From Carallia brachiata (lineage: Eukaryota; Streptophyta; Magnoliopsida; Malpighiales; Rhizophoraceae), in contig JADCRB010000040.1 in the NCBI GenBank assembly GCA_021464245.1, positions 1,094,939 to 1,158,938 of the forward strand: a stretch of DNA of 64,000 nucleotides, read 5' to 3'. Each line of letters starts with the position of its first letter. Positions within the stretch are counted from its first letter, which is position 1. The position numbers and the translations under genes are program-made. The notes under the pieces were generated by a model. The model had not been told where the DNA came from. It saw only the letters and a program-made list of their open reading frames with translations, and did no database searches. Below, in pieces: positions 11,673 to 24,255 of the stretch.

Positions 11673-12468
11673 TGTAAATGAAAAAAAAAAAGAAGAAAAG
11701 TCAAAATCGGCGTTGCCGATTTCAAAGTCGGCAACGCCGACCAAGGAAAAAAAATTAAAAGATTCCTTTCCTATGTGATGTTCACATGGGAAAGAAACCC
11801 TATAAATAGGCCCATGCCCCTTAGTTTAAAATATATTCAGTAAATCTGTAAACAGAAAAATCCAGAGAATTTGAGAGAAAAAGAAAAAATTTTGAAAATC
11901 TCTCAAGAAAATTTCTCCTTTTCCTACGTACTTTTACTCTGCAGTATACTCTCCTAACTCCTTTTGAGAGATATTTCAGGGGTAAGCCCCCCAAAAATTT
12001 ACTGTTTCCATTTCTAAAATTATTTTTAGATTTATATTCTCTGATCGCTCTAGATCTAAATTTATGAGAATATAGATCTGAAAATATCAAAATATTACAA
12101 ATCCGGCTGGGATTAAGCCTCAAACGACCCTCAGCAAAATTCAGGCAACTCATCCGAGAACAAGTCCCTTCGACCCTCGGTGAAATTAAGCCAGATCAGC
12201 TCAGATCAGGTTTCTGCGGTTTTTAACCGTAGTCAAAACGTCCAAACCAGATACAGTTTCAGTCTACCCAGTTCAAGATAAAACTGTGGAGATTATTTCT
12301 GTCAAGATCAAGCTCGTGCAGCCCTTGACGGAGCTCAAAAAAACACTAATCGGAGAATTTACGAAGATCGACTCCACGTAAATTTTCTTTTATTTTTAAA
12401 TTTTTATTTGTAATTTATTTTTGTATTTTCGAGTTTAATTGTTTTAGACTCGAAATTTACCCGTTACA
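11673..12468 (+). repeat. 3' LTR of Gypsy element 1
   Basis: 796 bp, starts TGTAAATG and ends TTACA. It carries the same palindrome (about 11702-11740) and TATA box as the 5' LTR. A modest number of substitutions separate the two LTRs, so the insertion is not brand new. Confidence 0.95.
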
Positions 12469-12542
12469 AAAGAGTTAAAGCTTTTTCTTTTTAACCTCAT
12501 CAGAAAATTAAAAGGCATGTTTTATATTGAATTTGAATAGTG

Positions 12543-12752
12543 TGTTAGATTTTAATTAACTTAGCACTATTACTTTATTAACTGAATATATCATACAATA
12601 ATAATGAGAAGTATACTTATAAACATAAATTACACGTCCTTATATATTAGCAATAATAAAATTCTAATTCTACTTGAATAATGAAAACATGTTAGACAAT
12701 TTGAATTGTACTCAAACAATAATTAAGTCCTAAATCAGAATTAACTTCAACA
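12543..12752 (-). repeat. 3' LTR of Copia element
   Basis: 210 bp, matching 17461-17671 along its whole length with scattered differences. Flanked outside by TAGTG and inside by the polypurine tract. Confidence 0.93.
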
Positions 12753-12905
12753 TCCCCCTTAATCTTGATTTGGTGATGCTTGCATTCCCAATATCTACTT
12801 CAACTTCACAAATGCGTCATACTTCAACAGCTCTATGAGAATATTTGCAACTTGATCTTTAGATTTGCAATAAGTCAATTCAATCTTTTCTTTATTCACT
12901 TGATC

Positions 12906-13952
12906 TCACGTAAAATAAAAATGAGTATTAATGCGCTTACTCCTTTCATGCGTTACTGGATTCTTGGCCAAATTAATAGCTGAAACATTATTAACAAATA
13001 TCTTTGTATGACCTTCAATTGAAACATGAATCTCACTCAACAAATTTCTCAACCAAATAGCTTGACAAACACTGGAAGCTGCAGCTACACACTCTACTTC
13101 ACAAGTCAAAAGTGCAACAATAGATTGTTTTTTCGATGACCACGAATAAGCAGTTGTGCCAAAGTTAAAACAATAACTAGAGGTGCTTCTACGATCAGAA
13201 TAGCCTAAAAGAGCACAATTGTTAGACGAAGAATAAAGTAGGTCATGATCAAAGATTACTTTAACGTACCGCATAATCTTCTTAACAACTTGTATATGAG
13301 ATTGACGCGGAGACTCCAAAAACTACTAATAAACCAACACCATAAGATATATCAGGCTTCGTACATGTCAAGTACCTCAAACTTCCAACAATTTGCTTGA
13401 AGCGTGTGGAATCAACAGGTGCTTCATTGCCTCCTTTAGACAATTTAATTCCAACCTCAACAGGTGTTCTCATAGGGTTACAATCATGCATCCAAAATTT
13501 CTTCAAAAGCTCTATGGCATATCTCTTATGGCAAGAAAATATGACATTAGGCCCAAATCAGTCATTTCAAACTCACTCATCATCGACTTCTTAAAGTCTT
13601 CAATCATTCTAAGATTGTTGCTTGTGAAGATCAAGTCATCAATATACAAACACACCAACAACATATCACCATCACCATTAACTTTCACATATAAGGTATG
13701 CTCAGATGGACACTTCTTAAAATTGACTTCATAGAAGAAAGAATCAATGCGTTTATTCCAAGCTCTAGGTGTTTGCTTCAAACCATACAGTGCTTTCTTC
13801 AATTCAATTCTTTCCTTCACAAAACCTGAGGGTTGCTTCACAAAAACTTCCTCTTCAAGAGGACCATTGAGAAAAGCTAATTTCACATTCATTTGATGAA
13901 TTGTCCAACGATTCTGAGTAGCTAAAGCAATATTAAGTCTGACTGTTTCCAT
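12906..13952 (-). pseudogene. Copia reverse transcriptase and RNase H (frameshifted)
   Basis: 13952-13512 reads the Copia RT core: VKLAFLNGPLEEEVFVKQP, KALYGLKQTPRAW and the catalytic LYIDDLIFT. 13506-13282 continues with GSLRYLTCTKPDISYGVG. 13319-12906 is RNase H (YSDRRSTSSYCFNFG, WSSKKQSIVALLTCEVEC). The three pieces are in different frames, so no polyprotein can be made. The upstream end of RT (about 13953-14286) is also broken. Confidence 0.88.
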
Positions 13953-14479
13953 GTAAGCAACATGGGAGAAACCTCATGGTAGTCATAACCAGGATGTCGT
14001 TCAAATCCTTTCACTACCAATCTTGCTTTGTATCTCTGTATACCTCTATTTGACTTCCTCTTAATCTTAAAAACTCACTTTACATCAATTTTTGACTTTG
14101 TGGGATATTAGTAAGCTCCCAAGTCTTATTCTTCTCAATTGCCTTGATCTCTTCATTCATTGCATTCACCCACTTAGGGTCTTGAATTGCCTCATCAAAC
14201 AACACAAGTTCACAATCTGCAAACATTGCAAAATGCGCAAAATCCCCATCATCATTAAATGCATTATTAGGGATTACCTCATAATCTTATAATTTAATCG
14301 ACTGTCGGTGATTTCTCATCGGTCTTTGATTCAAATGGAGAGCTTGTGGCATAAGATTCTGAGTAAGAACTGGGACAACTTCCCTATTTGCATTAAGAAC
14401 AGGAACTGGAGACTCTTTTTTTTCCCAAAATAGCAACAGGACGTTTTTGAAAATCATTCTGCTCCTCAACATCAAATTT

Positions 14480-15605
14480 CTATGCTTCATCTTCAGTAAA
14501 AGTCACATCTCTGCTCAAAATCACCTTCTTTGTCATGGGATTGAATAGCTTGTATCCTCTTTTTGAATAGCCAAGAAGAATTGTCTTCACTCTTCGATCA
14601 TCTAACTTTGTCCTCGTCTCAGTAGGAACATGAGCATAAGCAATAGAACCAAACACTTTTAGATGCCTCACACTAGGTTTAAAATCAGTCCATGCTTCTT
14701 CAAGAGTGACATTTTGAATACTTGCTGTTGGAGACGTATTCAACAAGTAAATAAAACATAAGACAGCTTCTACCCAAAAAGGATTGGGCACACTTTTGGC
14801 CTTTAGCAAGCTTCTCGCCATATTTATGATTGATCTGTTCTTCCTTTCAACAACTCTATTATGTTGTCGTGTGTAGGAAAACGTAACTTCATGCTTTATG
14901 CCTTGTTTTTCACAATATTCTTTGAACTCATTAGAAACATATTCACCACCACCATCAGTTCGCAAAACTTTTACATAATGTCCACTCTGCCTTTCAACAA
15001 GCGCTTTAAACTTCTTAAAGTAATCAAACATCAGACTTCCTTTATATGCAATACACCTATGTCTTCCTCGAAAAATCATCAATGAAGGTGAGAAAATATT
15101 TATTGTTCCCAACCGATGGAACACTTATCGAGCCACAAACATCAGAGTGAATAAGTTGAAGTGGATACCTTGCACGACAAGTCCTTCTTTCCATGAAAAG
15201 TAATCAACTCTATTTAGCAAGAATACAAGACTCACATGTTTGGTTCGAATGATCTATCCTGGGCAAACCTTTCACCATATTATCCTGAGCAAGCAGCTTC
15301 AAACTACAAAAATTTAGATGACCAAATCGAAGATGTCATAACTAAGACTCGTCTTTCACAACAGCACTCAGAAAAGTATAAATATCAGTAGCAATATCAA
15401 CTCGAAACACTAGTTCTTCATCAAAAAGGGATTTAAGAATAAGTGTACCTCTGCTATCAGTAATTAAGAGATAGTTATTACAAAACATAATGTCATAACC
15501 ATTTTCAAGCAATTGACCCAAATTGAGAAGGTTACTCTTCATATCTGATATATAATTATGGTCTCTGTTCTTCAACCTGATGAGAATACGCCCCTTTCCC
15601 ATCAT
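14480..15605 (-). pseudogene. Copia integrase and GAG-pre-integrase domain (broken)
   Basis: 15605-15342 carries the pre-integrase domain (LLNLGQLLENGYDIMF). 15124-14480 carries the integrase core with LRTDGGGEYVSNEFKEYC (second catalytic Asp) and VVERKNRSI (catalytic Glu), followed by WVEAVLCFIYLLN and the C-terminal region. The zinc-binding segment between them has stops. Orientation and order fit the surrounding Copia element. Confidence 0.87.
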
Positions 15606-15812
15606 TGGAATACTGCTCTCATCATCAAACTTGACCGTAGAGCAGACTGATTCATCAAGATCAACAAAGAGCTCTTTCTTTCCTCACATATGATTGGTAC
15701 ATCCAGTGTCTAGGAACCATGTATTGTAATTTGATGTTTTAATGGCTGCGGTAACCATCATGAGGGGTTGATTTCCATCAACATCTCCCCTTGTGCACAA
15801 TGAGCTGTCTGA

Positions 15813-16731
15813 TTATTCTCCTTCGACCAACACATAAGAATAACAGCCACGTTTGTGACATGAGTAACACTCAACATTGATTTTGTTATTTTCCTCTACT
15901 TTGACCTCTTCCTTGGCCACGACCATGACCACGACCTTTGTTTGTCGGGTCTGAATTCCTTTGATTATTGTAGCGACCTCCTCGACCTCGATTATTGCAG
16001 GATCCACCATGTCCTCATCCTCTTCCATGAAAGGAATTTTGCCTCTACTTTGATTGATCACTCTGCCCACCTTTGATGAGAGATTGACTTTGGAGTACTT
16101 GTTCTACTGGCTTCTCAATGCACTTCTCATTCATGCGCTGTTCATCAGCTTGCAACATGCCCATTAATACATCAATTGACAGTTGAGATAAGTTGTGTGC
16201 TTCTTCAATCGCAACCACGATGTGCTTGTATAGTGGTGTGAGTGTCCTCAAAATCTTCTCAACTTTAACTTGATCATTAAGCTACTCTCCATATATTTTC
16301 ATCTGATTCGTCTATGCGAAAACTCTACTGATATAAACAGAAGCAATTTCTAAGGCTTCCATCTACAATAACTCAAACTAATGTCGTAAGGTTTGGAGTT
16401 TCACCTTCTTAATCCGCACCTTAAAAAGACGTCGTCAAAATATCTCATACTTGTTTTGACGTAGTTGCTCCTGCAATCTTCTCAAAATTATCACCATTAA
16501 TTGCCTGATGAATAAAATAGAGCGCCTTCTTATCTTTCTTCTGTGCATCTTGATGAGCAGTCTTCTGTGCTTCTGTTGCATCTGTAGCAAGCTCTTCAAT
16601 TTCGTTCTCAAAATATTGAACAATTCATTATAGTCAAACAAGACTTTCATTTGAACATACCATCGGTTGTAATTTTTCCCATCCAAAATGAGAATTGAAA
16701 TTAGAATCGAGCCATTCATATTGAAATTCAT
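15813..16731 (-). pseudogene. Copia gag (broken)
   Basis: It starts near 16731 with MNFNMNGSILISILILDGKN followed by YNRWYVQMKVLFDYNEL, the usual Copia gag opening (LxGxNYxxWxxxM). Later pieces (16251-16045, 16070-15813) contain LSQLSIDVLMGMLQADEQR and a damaged zinc knuckle ECYSCHKRGCYSY. A related gag relic lies at 19690-20266. Confidence 0.8.
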
Positions 16732-17460
16732 TGTATCAAACCTTTATTTTTTTTTCTTTCAAATCTGACCTCCTTATTTTTTTTTTTTGTTTCTTCCTCG
16801 TTCAAAAGCTTTCTGTCCACGTACACAATACCACCAACGGTGGAGATAGTGTCGGTGGCAGACGGCTAGCAAACGTTGGCAATGAGGGACCTTGGTGACT
16901 CTTAAAGTGGATGGCGAGTGGCAAGGTGGTAGCGAGAAATCAAGAACAAAGGTGACACAAATGGAAACAATGGCTACTATCTTCTCCGGTGATTTTTCGG
17001 CGATGAATCGGTGAGTCAAAGGCTAGGGTAGGAAGATCGGTGGCTGGGGAGTCAGAATCTGGTGGTTGAAGGCCAAAAACGGCGAGGGAAACGGCGATTG
17101 AAGCTTCAATTTTGATCGATTTACTACTTTTTGGTTAGATTTTCGGCGCGTGGGTATTGGAAACGGGGAATTTGCAGATGACAGTGCAAGGGTGCTATTT
17201 TCCAACGACGAACAGCAACTGACGGCGGCATGTGTGGCAGCGCTTCGATGGCTGGCGATAGCTTTGGCGAGGCTCCAGCAATACTTCGACAGCTTCTTTT
17301 TTCTGCTGTTGAAATTAGATACTTCTCGCGATATCTGACGACTCTACTTAGTTGGCAACTCGAACAAACTCAATAAAATTTGAGATCGGCACTTATTTTC
17401 GATCAACCAGTTCTAAAATTTAGTAGCGGTGACTTTGCAATCGACAAGTTTTGATACTAT

Positions 17461-17671
17461 TGTTAGATTTTAATTAACTTAACACTACTACTTTATTAAC
17501 TGAATAATATCACACAACAATAATGAGAAGTACGCCCATAAACACAAATCACACATCCTTATATAATAGCAACAATAAAATCCTAATTCTACCTGAATAA
17601 TAAAAACATACTAAACAATTTGAATTTTACTCAAACAATAATTAAGTCCTAAATCGGGATTAACTTCAACA
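17461..17671 (-). repeat. 5' LTR of Copia element
   Basis: 211 bp. The minus-strand 3' end TCTAACA is followed by the primer site tagtatcaaaac (17445-17460), a degenerate form of the initiator-Met tRNA site. A leader of about 700 bp without clear coding (16732-17444) separates it from gag. Confidence 0.92.
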
Positions 17672-17676
17672 TAGTG

Positions 17677-18842
17677 AACAAAATTTGAAATTTGTGGTGA
17701 TTGTAAGTTGCTAGCATATACCTTTATTGCAATATTAGATTAAGTGCAAAGAATAATAAACCAAAATAGTATGGAAATTATTCCAATCAAATCAAAAAGG
17801 AGAAGGCAACGAATTGCCCACAAACTACTATAATTTTTGCAAGAAGAATTATAAAATTTTGTCCTAATTTTGGCAAACCTATAATAATGGTCAAAAAAAA
17901 ACTTGTTGGTGATGCCTTTCCAAACTCCTCATTACCGGCTTGCATGGGTATTGTCTGCTTTTCATCAGTGGCTCACAGTTGAACTAAAGACTTATTAACT
18001 TGACGTCTTATTCGGTTCAATTGCTTGACTGTGTTTAAAAGTCCGCACATAGACCCAAAAATACAACATTCTTTTTTCAAGAAAACATTGAGTTTATCAC
18101 CCTTATTATAATCTAATTAGTAAGAGCCACCACTCTACTTAAAAAGAATTGGGAAGTTTGTGTGCAACATTCCTATCAAAAAGTTTACCGTGTTGTGGAC
18201 TTCCTTGCTACAACTGCTCTCAATCAACAAATTGGCTTTTATGCTCATCCAAATCCTCTTGAGGAGTACTACAATTACTGCTTGAGGATGTCAGTGAGAT
18301 CTTGTTACCCCGTTGAATAGCCTTATAGGCTAAGCTAGTGTCTCCTTAACACCAAAAAGAAAAATTTGTGTTTATTACTTTAACTCAATGAATATATAGG
18401 CATTGAAGGAGAAAATAAATAGATATTAAGCAATTAACACTACCCGATTAGTAGGTAGCACAAAGAAACTGAATTGAAATGGACTAAACTCATATGTAAA
18501 GGGTTAAACTCGAATGCATGCAAGAGATAAACCAAGCTCTAATAGTATGTCAAAAAAAATACTAGAAAAGAGAATCTAGGAATGTGAAAATAATAGTCCT
18601 TAATCGTACTGTAAGAAGGACCTAGCCTATTTAGAGGGTTGAGATTTGCTACGAATAGTCATTTTTTACCTTCTTTTTTACAAACACCAATTAAAAAATA
18701 ACATATTAACTCTTTTTAACGACAAATTTATAATATATTAAACTTTCAGCTTTTTAATAGCCAATCAACACATGCCACATAATGAGTGACTGTAAAAGAG
18801 AAAGTAAAAGCAACTGTTGCTAGCTAAATCCTTATAAGGTTA
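17677..18842 (+). other. Intergenic stretch with a possible LINE RNase H relic
   Basis: Mostly featureless AT-rich DNA. At about 18150-18320 the + strand reads VYRVVDFLATTALNQQIGFY followed by HPNPLEEYYNYCLR. This resembles the C-terminal end of the RNase H domain of plant LINE elements (VYREAN..ADxLA pattern) and ends in a stop after CYPVE. It is weak evidence; nothing else is visible. Confidence 0.35.
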
Positions 18843-19435
18843 TGTACAACTAAATAAGTAAATAATCTACAACAATTACATAATCATTTAATGATGAAAA
18901 GAATCATATAATATTAGAAAATATCAAAGATATTATTATAATATGAAGATATTACTGTAATCAAAATACATTATGGTAATCAAGATAGATATGGAAAGAG
19001 ATCCTCAAATCAAATCATATTAATATCTCTGACATTTTCTCTCAAACTCAAGCTGGATCAATGGAAACTAATGTGAGTTTGCAAAGTAACTCAAAAAAAC
19101 GACTTGAAAGGTGTGTCTTCGTGAATATGTCATCAAATTGATTAACGAAAGAAATAAATTGTAAATGTATGGTCCCACTATTAATGTGTTGGAGGATCAA
19201 ATTTTAATCAATCTCAATATGTTTAGTACAATCTTGAAAGATGTCATTATGAGCAATCTGAATGGCACTCTGATTATCACAATGCAATACAATAGGACCG
19301 ATGAATGAAACGTTCATATCAGTGAGCAACCAATAGAGCCAAATTAGATCAATTGTTGCATCAATTAATGCATAGTACTCAGCCTCGGTACTAAATGTAC
19401 AACCACTTATTGTTTCTTACGCATTCTACCAATGA
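18843..19435 (-). mobile_element. Copia fragment: 3' LTR plus RNase H end
   Basis: 18843-19034 is a 192-bp LTR-like unit (TGTCAGAG...TTGTACA on minus). It is followed inward by tttgagagaaa purines and then, on the minus strand, by the Copia RNase H end: STEAEYYALIDATIDLIW and LHCDNQSAIQIAHNDIFQDC. It is cut off near 19435 by another Copia LTR. This belongs to a different family from the 12.5-17.7 kb element. Confidence 0.75.
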
Positions 19436-19446
19436 TTGTTTCTTAC

Positions 19447-21369
19447 TGTTGAGGTTAATTCAGATTCGTTTAATATTATAATTTAATCTTTTAATAGAAT
19501 CTAAATTAGTTGTTATGATTTCAGTATTTGACTAGAAGTAGAAGTTGTTAGTGTCTATATATAAATAGTTGAGAGTCTTACTTTAATGTGTGGCTAGTGT
19601 GTTTGGTGAGATTAATGTTTGAGAGACTATAATTAGAGTGTGTGCTTCTCATACATATGTTGTTTATGAGCTTGCTTTGTGCTTGTTAATACATCAACTA
19701 ACATCAAAGACAAATCATGTGCGTTTTCTATTGCAACTACAATGTGCTCGTATCACGGTGTGAGTGTCCGCAAGATCTTCTCAACTTTAGCTTAATCATT
19801 AATCTGCTCTCCATAGATTCTCATTTGATTCGTCAGGGTAAGCGCTCTACTTATATAAACTGAAATCGTTTCTGAGGCTTCCATATGCAAAAGCTCAAAC
19901 TGATGTCATAAGGTTTGACGTTTTACCTTTTTAACTTTGTTTGCACTTGAAAAACGTAGTCAATATGTCCCATGCTTGCTATGATGAATTTACCTCTGTA
20001 ATCTTCTCAAAAATTTCATCATTCACTGCCTGATGAATGAAATAGGACGCTTTTTTATCTTTCTCCTACACCTCTCAGTGGGTAGTCCTCTGTGCTTTTG
20101 TTGCATCTGCAGTAAGCTCTTCAGCTTTATTCTCTATAACACTAAGCAATTTGTTGTAGTCAAACAAATCTTTCATCTGGACACACCATCTATTATAAAT
20201 TTTTCCATCCAAAATGGGAACTGAAACTAGAATCAAACCATTCATGTTGAAATTCCTTGCAATCAATTTTTTTCTTCCTCCTTCAAAAAACTTTCCTCAG
20301 CTTCACTGAACAACTGTCGACAGTGGATTAGTGCTGGTGACATACGACTAAAACTCTGGCCAACAAACATAATAGTGACAGGTCCTATAGCGGATTTCTG
20401 CAAATTTGTCGCGTTTTAAGTGGCTTTGGGGTGCGTAATAGCCACATTCAGCTTATTGGCATCGGGTGGTTCAGGGACTGGCTTCTGGCGACTGAAATGA
20501 CAACTCCTGATAGTGCGTGTGGTGGTCTGGCGACTTCTTTGGTGGTTGTGGCAAGGCTTTTATGCTTCTTCCTTTTATCAAATACCCGGTTCAAATATCA
20601 ACTTTAAGCACACTGGTTTCTCCAGGGATGACTGGTGACGAATTTCTTTTATTAATGCTTTGACAACTTTTGGTGGTGCTTCTATATGTGGTGGCAACTC
20701 TGCTTCGTTGGCTCTTGACTCGAAATAACTCAACACAATTCTGGGATTGGCTTTTGTTTTCTCTTAACTAGTTTCGAAATTTGGGAGCGGCGACTTTTTA
20801 CCTCAATTCTCGATTGAACAACTTATGATAAAATTTCAGGATTTTTTTCTCGAACTTTTCTCAACAGGTGTTCTTCTACGTCTGAAAACACAATACTTTT
20901 CTCGACGAATCTGCTTTGTCTCGGAGATCAATACTATTCTTGACAAGTCTTTCTTCGTGCCTGAGATCAACACAATTATCGATGGGACTTCCTTTATTCT
21001 CGGAGATATACAACTCTTCTCGACGGGTCTCTTTACACCTAAAAATGCAACCTTTGATAAAATTGCCTAGATCTTCTACCAATTTTGATATCACTCCTTT
21101 TGGCGTTATGGATCGGGCTTTGCTTTGATAATAGCTCCATGATCAAACTAGCTCTAATAGTGTTGCCCGCATCAATTTGGCTCTGATACCATTGTTAGAA
21201 CTTAATTAACTAAACTTTACTTTATTAAACTAAAAATGCCATACAAAAATTATGAGAAGCACACACCCTAATTATAATCTCTCAAACATTAATCTCACTA
21301 AACATATCAGCTACACATTAAACTATGACTCTCAACTTTTTATATATTAGACGCTAACAACTTCTAGAA
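19447..21369 (-). mobile_element. Rearranged Copia fragment with gag relic and inverted LTR pieces
   Basis: A + strand LTR piece (19447 to about 19670, TGTTGAGG...) is followed by a minus-strand gag relic (about 20266-19690, MNGLILVSVPILDGKIYNRW). Next come a leader and a perfect initiator-Met primer site (tggtatcagagcca on minus, about 21179-21192). Last is a minus-strand LTR piece (21194 to about 21369). The two LTR pieces are inverted relative to each other, so this is not a simple insertion. All coding is broken. Confidence 0.7.
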
Positions 21370-21768
21370 CTTGTGGACATCAGAAAACTCAGATGTAAGG
21401 ACTTGTAGAATTGAGAGCTAAAGGAAAACTCGGAGTTGGGGACTTGTTGAGTTGAAAGCTAAAACGCTTAATTCATTTGAGAGCTAAGATGCTTAGTTGA
21501 AAGCTAAAGCGCTTAGATTAGTTTTTCCATGTGAGATGGAAACAACTAGAAGGCGGAGTAATTGTACTCTACAGTTGTAAGGTAATGAGTTGTGGTGAAT
21601 GAAGTCCTAGACCTTTTGTTTAAGGTCGTTTATCATAAGTTCCTTCAAAGATTGAAACAACTAAGCAAGAATTGGTCAAACAAAGTTAATGGCCAAGTTG
21701 AAATCGATTTGATGAGTTGTAAGAAGAATTGTTAGGGAGACTACTGATGGATTAGAATTAAAGAGGAA

Positions 21769-22061
21769 TGTTGAGGTTAATTCTGATTCATTTATGATTA
21801 TAACTTAGTGTTTTAGTAGATTAGTTATTACAATTTTAGTATTTGAGAAGAAGTAGAAGTTGTTAGTATCTAATATATAAGAGTTGAGAGTCTTAATTTA
21901 ATGTTTGATTGGTGTGTTTGGTGAGATCAATATTTGAGAGATTATAATTCGAGCTTGTGCTTCTTGTAATTGTTATGTTGCATTTTCAGTTTAATAAATT
22001 AAAGTTCAGTTAATTAAGTTCTTATAGTGTTATCAAAGTTAATTGAGTTCTAGTTCTAACA
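21769..22061 (+). repeat. Copia LTR with degenerate primer site
   Basis: It starts TGTTGAGG and runs to about 22026, closely matching the LTR pieces at 19447 and (inverted) 21194. It is followed by tagtgttatcaaag, a decayed primer site, and then the sequence leaves the element. This is the 5' end of a truncated + strand copy. Confidence 0.65.
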
Positions 22062-22448
22062 CTTACCACGTATCTCTTTGTGTTCTCTTCATTCTGTCTC
22101 TTTCTTACCGATCTTCTCGCACAGTATCTTCTATAAAGGTGAGGCAAAAAAAGATCCTAAAAGAAAAAAGGCCAAATAAAAAAAGCTACAAAGGTGAGCA
22201 AAAAAAAAAACATAAAAGGATGGTTTTGTCATCATGATTATAATGATTCATCGCTAAATGAGGGACTCAGAGTATGAACAATAGAAGTATTAAGATCTGA
22301 GTGATCAAATATTACATGAACTGTGTTTGCATCTTAATGCGAGATTGAGAAACTACTACAAGCAATTATGGGCTCAGTATTCGTTAGCTGTTATATGTTC
22401 AAGCAAGATGACATTACTCTTCGATTCATGTTCATCTTGAAGCAGAGT

Positions 22449-22675
22449 GTTAGAGAATTATGAAAATGATCAAGTCAATTCTAGCAATCAATCAATTATA
22501 GAGACATGTATATTTGGATTTAATTAATTTAGGATTTTAGTGATTAATTAATATCAATCAATAATCTTAGTATTAATATAATATATAATTTCTTTATATG
22601 TAGGAGAATCTCCAGTATAAATATTAAAGCTTGTATACTATATGATATACATCATTCAATAAAAAAGGAGTAACA
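22449..22675 (+). repeat. Probable Copia LTR (227 bp)
   Basis: It begins TGTTAGAGAATTATG, ends GGAGTAACA, and contains a TATA-like gtataaatatt at about 22615. The preceding cttgaagcagag resembles a decayed purine tract. No clear target duplication, so it could be a 3' LTR of an otherwise lost element or a solo LTR. Confidence 0.5.
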
Positions 22676-23159
22676 TTTCTAAGTCTTTGGACCATGGACG
22701 TTATGCATCTCATTGTGTTCTCCTCATTTTTCTCTTTTTTACTTGTCTTCTCACACAATATCTTTTTTATTTTGACAAACACAAAAAAGAAAAAAAAAAA
22801 AAAAACGGAGCCTACCTTACGGACTGGGGTTATTAATAAGATATCAAATCGACTCTATAACTACCATCTGTTAGAAGTTGAGTAGCATTAATAATGTGTT
22901 TGGATTTGTAAGAAAGTGTGAGGAAATAAAATTATTTGGATTGATGAGAAAGTTGTGAAAAAAAAAATGATGAAAAAGAAAAATGAATATTAGCGTGAGA
23001 TAAAACTTGGTGAGAAAATTATATTATTTGAATTGATGAAAAAATTACGAGAAAAAAAAAGTTGTGAGAAATAAAGTTGCACTAATTTTTTTTTTTTCTA
23101 ATCAATTTCTTTCTCATGTTTTTCTAAGCAAATCAAACAGACCGTACGGGCTGTCTTCG
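22676..23159. other. AT-rich intergenic DNA
   Basis: No gene seen. Runs such as ttggattgatgagaaagttgtgaaaaa recur here and near 49850-50060, so this appears to be part of a dispersed AT-rich repeat that flanks several TPS copies. Confidence 0.45.
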
Positions 23160-23310
23160 GCAATTAGAGACGGAACGCTATGGCATTCAAAATTCCAGAA
23201 GTTCCCACGAGGCCACGACTTCCCAAAATCAAACATCAAAGGTCATTCATCCTGCTGCTGATTATCATCTTTCAGTTTGGGGATTATTTCATTCCTTACG
23301 TTTATAACTC
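23160..23310 (+). pseudogene. TPS exon 1 relic
   Basis: Aligns to exon 1 and the start of intron 1 of TPS copy 3. Shared runs are caattagaga, atggcattc at 23180, aatcaaac, gctgattatcatc, tttggggattattt, and the intron sequence catgtcatttcatac...actagaaaataatgtt. Indels and an altered donor (ctctaagataatt in place of actaaggtaatt) destroy it, and no exon 2 follows. It marks another decayed TPS copy between copies 1 and 2. Confidence 0.75.
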
Positions 23311-24255
23311 TAAGATAATTAGATGAGGCATGTCATTTCATACCTGCTTAACTAGAAAATAATGTTGTTTTAACCGGTGTTTTATTTTGCTTTTTTAACT
23401 GTTATTGTTGTTGACATTTTAAAAAGTAAAAAGTTAAATTGTTTTGTTAAATAAAGTTAATTTCTATTTGAGGCCTCTAAAAGTCATTGCCACAAAAAAT
23501 AAGATTATGTTACTTTTATCTTTATTAGAGGTGATGAATAATAAAATTAGTAAGATAACCCTTTGCCGAAACGGCTTTTGCTGCAACGCACAGGTATAGT
23601 ATGGGACATTTTATTCTGCAAAACAACCGTTAAATTATTATTATTTTTTTTTAACTTTCCCACCTTGCAGCAACCATTAAACATAAAAAATTTGAGTTTA
23701 TTTTGTCAAAAAAAATTAACGTCGCCTTAAAAATTACTGCAAACAGGCAACATTTTGTGTTAAATTTATTTTTCAAAAGCTTTTGTTTTATGTAAACAAT
23801 AAAATAAATGGTAAAATAATGTTATTTTATCTATAGATAGTAATTTAATCTTTTTTTTTTGTTTTTACTGTGTAAATTTTAATCTACACAATAGAAATGA
23901 CAATATTTTTTCAAGCACACTAATTTGCATTATAAAGATAATATTTGTAAAATTAATAATATTTATTATAAATTGTAGCTGATATTTAAGTCACATATTT
24001 AATAAATTTTTATTTATAAATACATAAGATACATTTTAATAAGACTAATTTAAATTAACGAGAGGCAAAAGGATTAGTCATTATAATAAAATAAAAAATA
24101 ACCTATTTAAAATTGTCATTTTATCTTTAGTCAGTAAAAATTAGTGCTAATTTAACCAAATACTGTGATTTTATTTTATTTATCAGCAATTAGCAAGAAC
24201 AACAACAATCAATAATAGCAAAACCAAGCACCCCCTAAAGTTGGAAGAAGTATAA
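23311..24255. other. AT-rich intergenic DNA after the TPS relic
   Basis: No coding sequence or clear element recognised. It may include decayed TPS intron 1 sequence at its left end. Confidence 0.4.

Larger units (their letters stand above)
5684..12468 (+). mobile_element. Ty3/Gypsy LTR retrotransposon, Tat-type, element 1 (internally deleted)
   Basis: Complete boundaries are visible: two LTRs (5684-6478 and 11673-12468) starting TGTAAA and ending ACA, a 5-bp target duplication AAAGA (5679-5683 and 12469-12473), a primer site just inside the 5' LTR and a purine tract (agtgggggcat) before the 3' LTR. Gag, protease and the start of reverse transcriptase are present. The coding region then stops near 10363 and jumps to the tail of a WUSCHEL-type gene and other 3' accessory sequence. 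Compared with element 2, about 3.5 kb is missing, covering the rest of RT, both RNases H, integrase and the homeodomain. It therefore cannot move on its own. Confidence 0.95.
12543..17671 (-). mobile_element. Ty1/Copia LTR retrotransposon, full-length but decayed
   Basis: LTRs of 210-211 bp (12543-12752 and 17461-17671), ends TGTTGAAG...TCTAACA on the minus strand, and a 5-bp target duplication TAGTG (12538-12542 and 17672-17676). A purine tract (aagggggat, minus) borders the 3' LTR. A primer site resembling the initiator-Met type (tagtatcaaaac) borders the 5' LTR. Order on the minus strand is gag, GAG-pre-integrase, integrase, RT, RNase H, which is diagnostic of Copia. Many stops and shifts make it non-autonomous. 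It inserted 70 bp beyond element 1. Confidence 0.95.
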
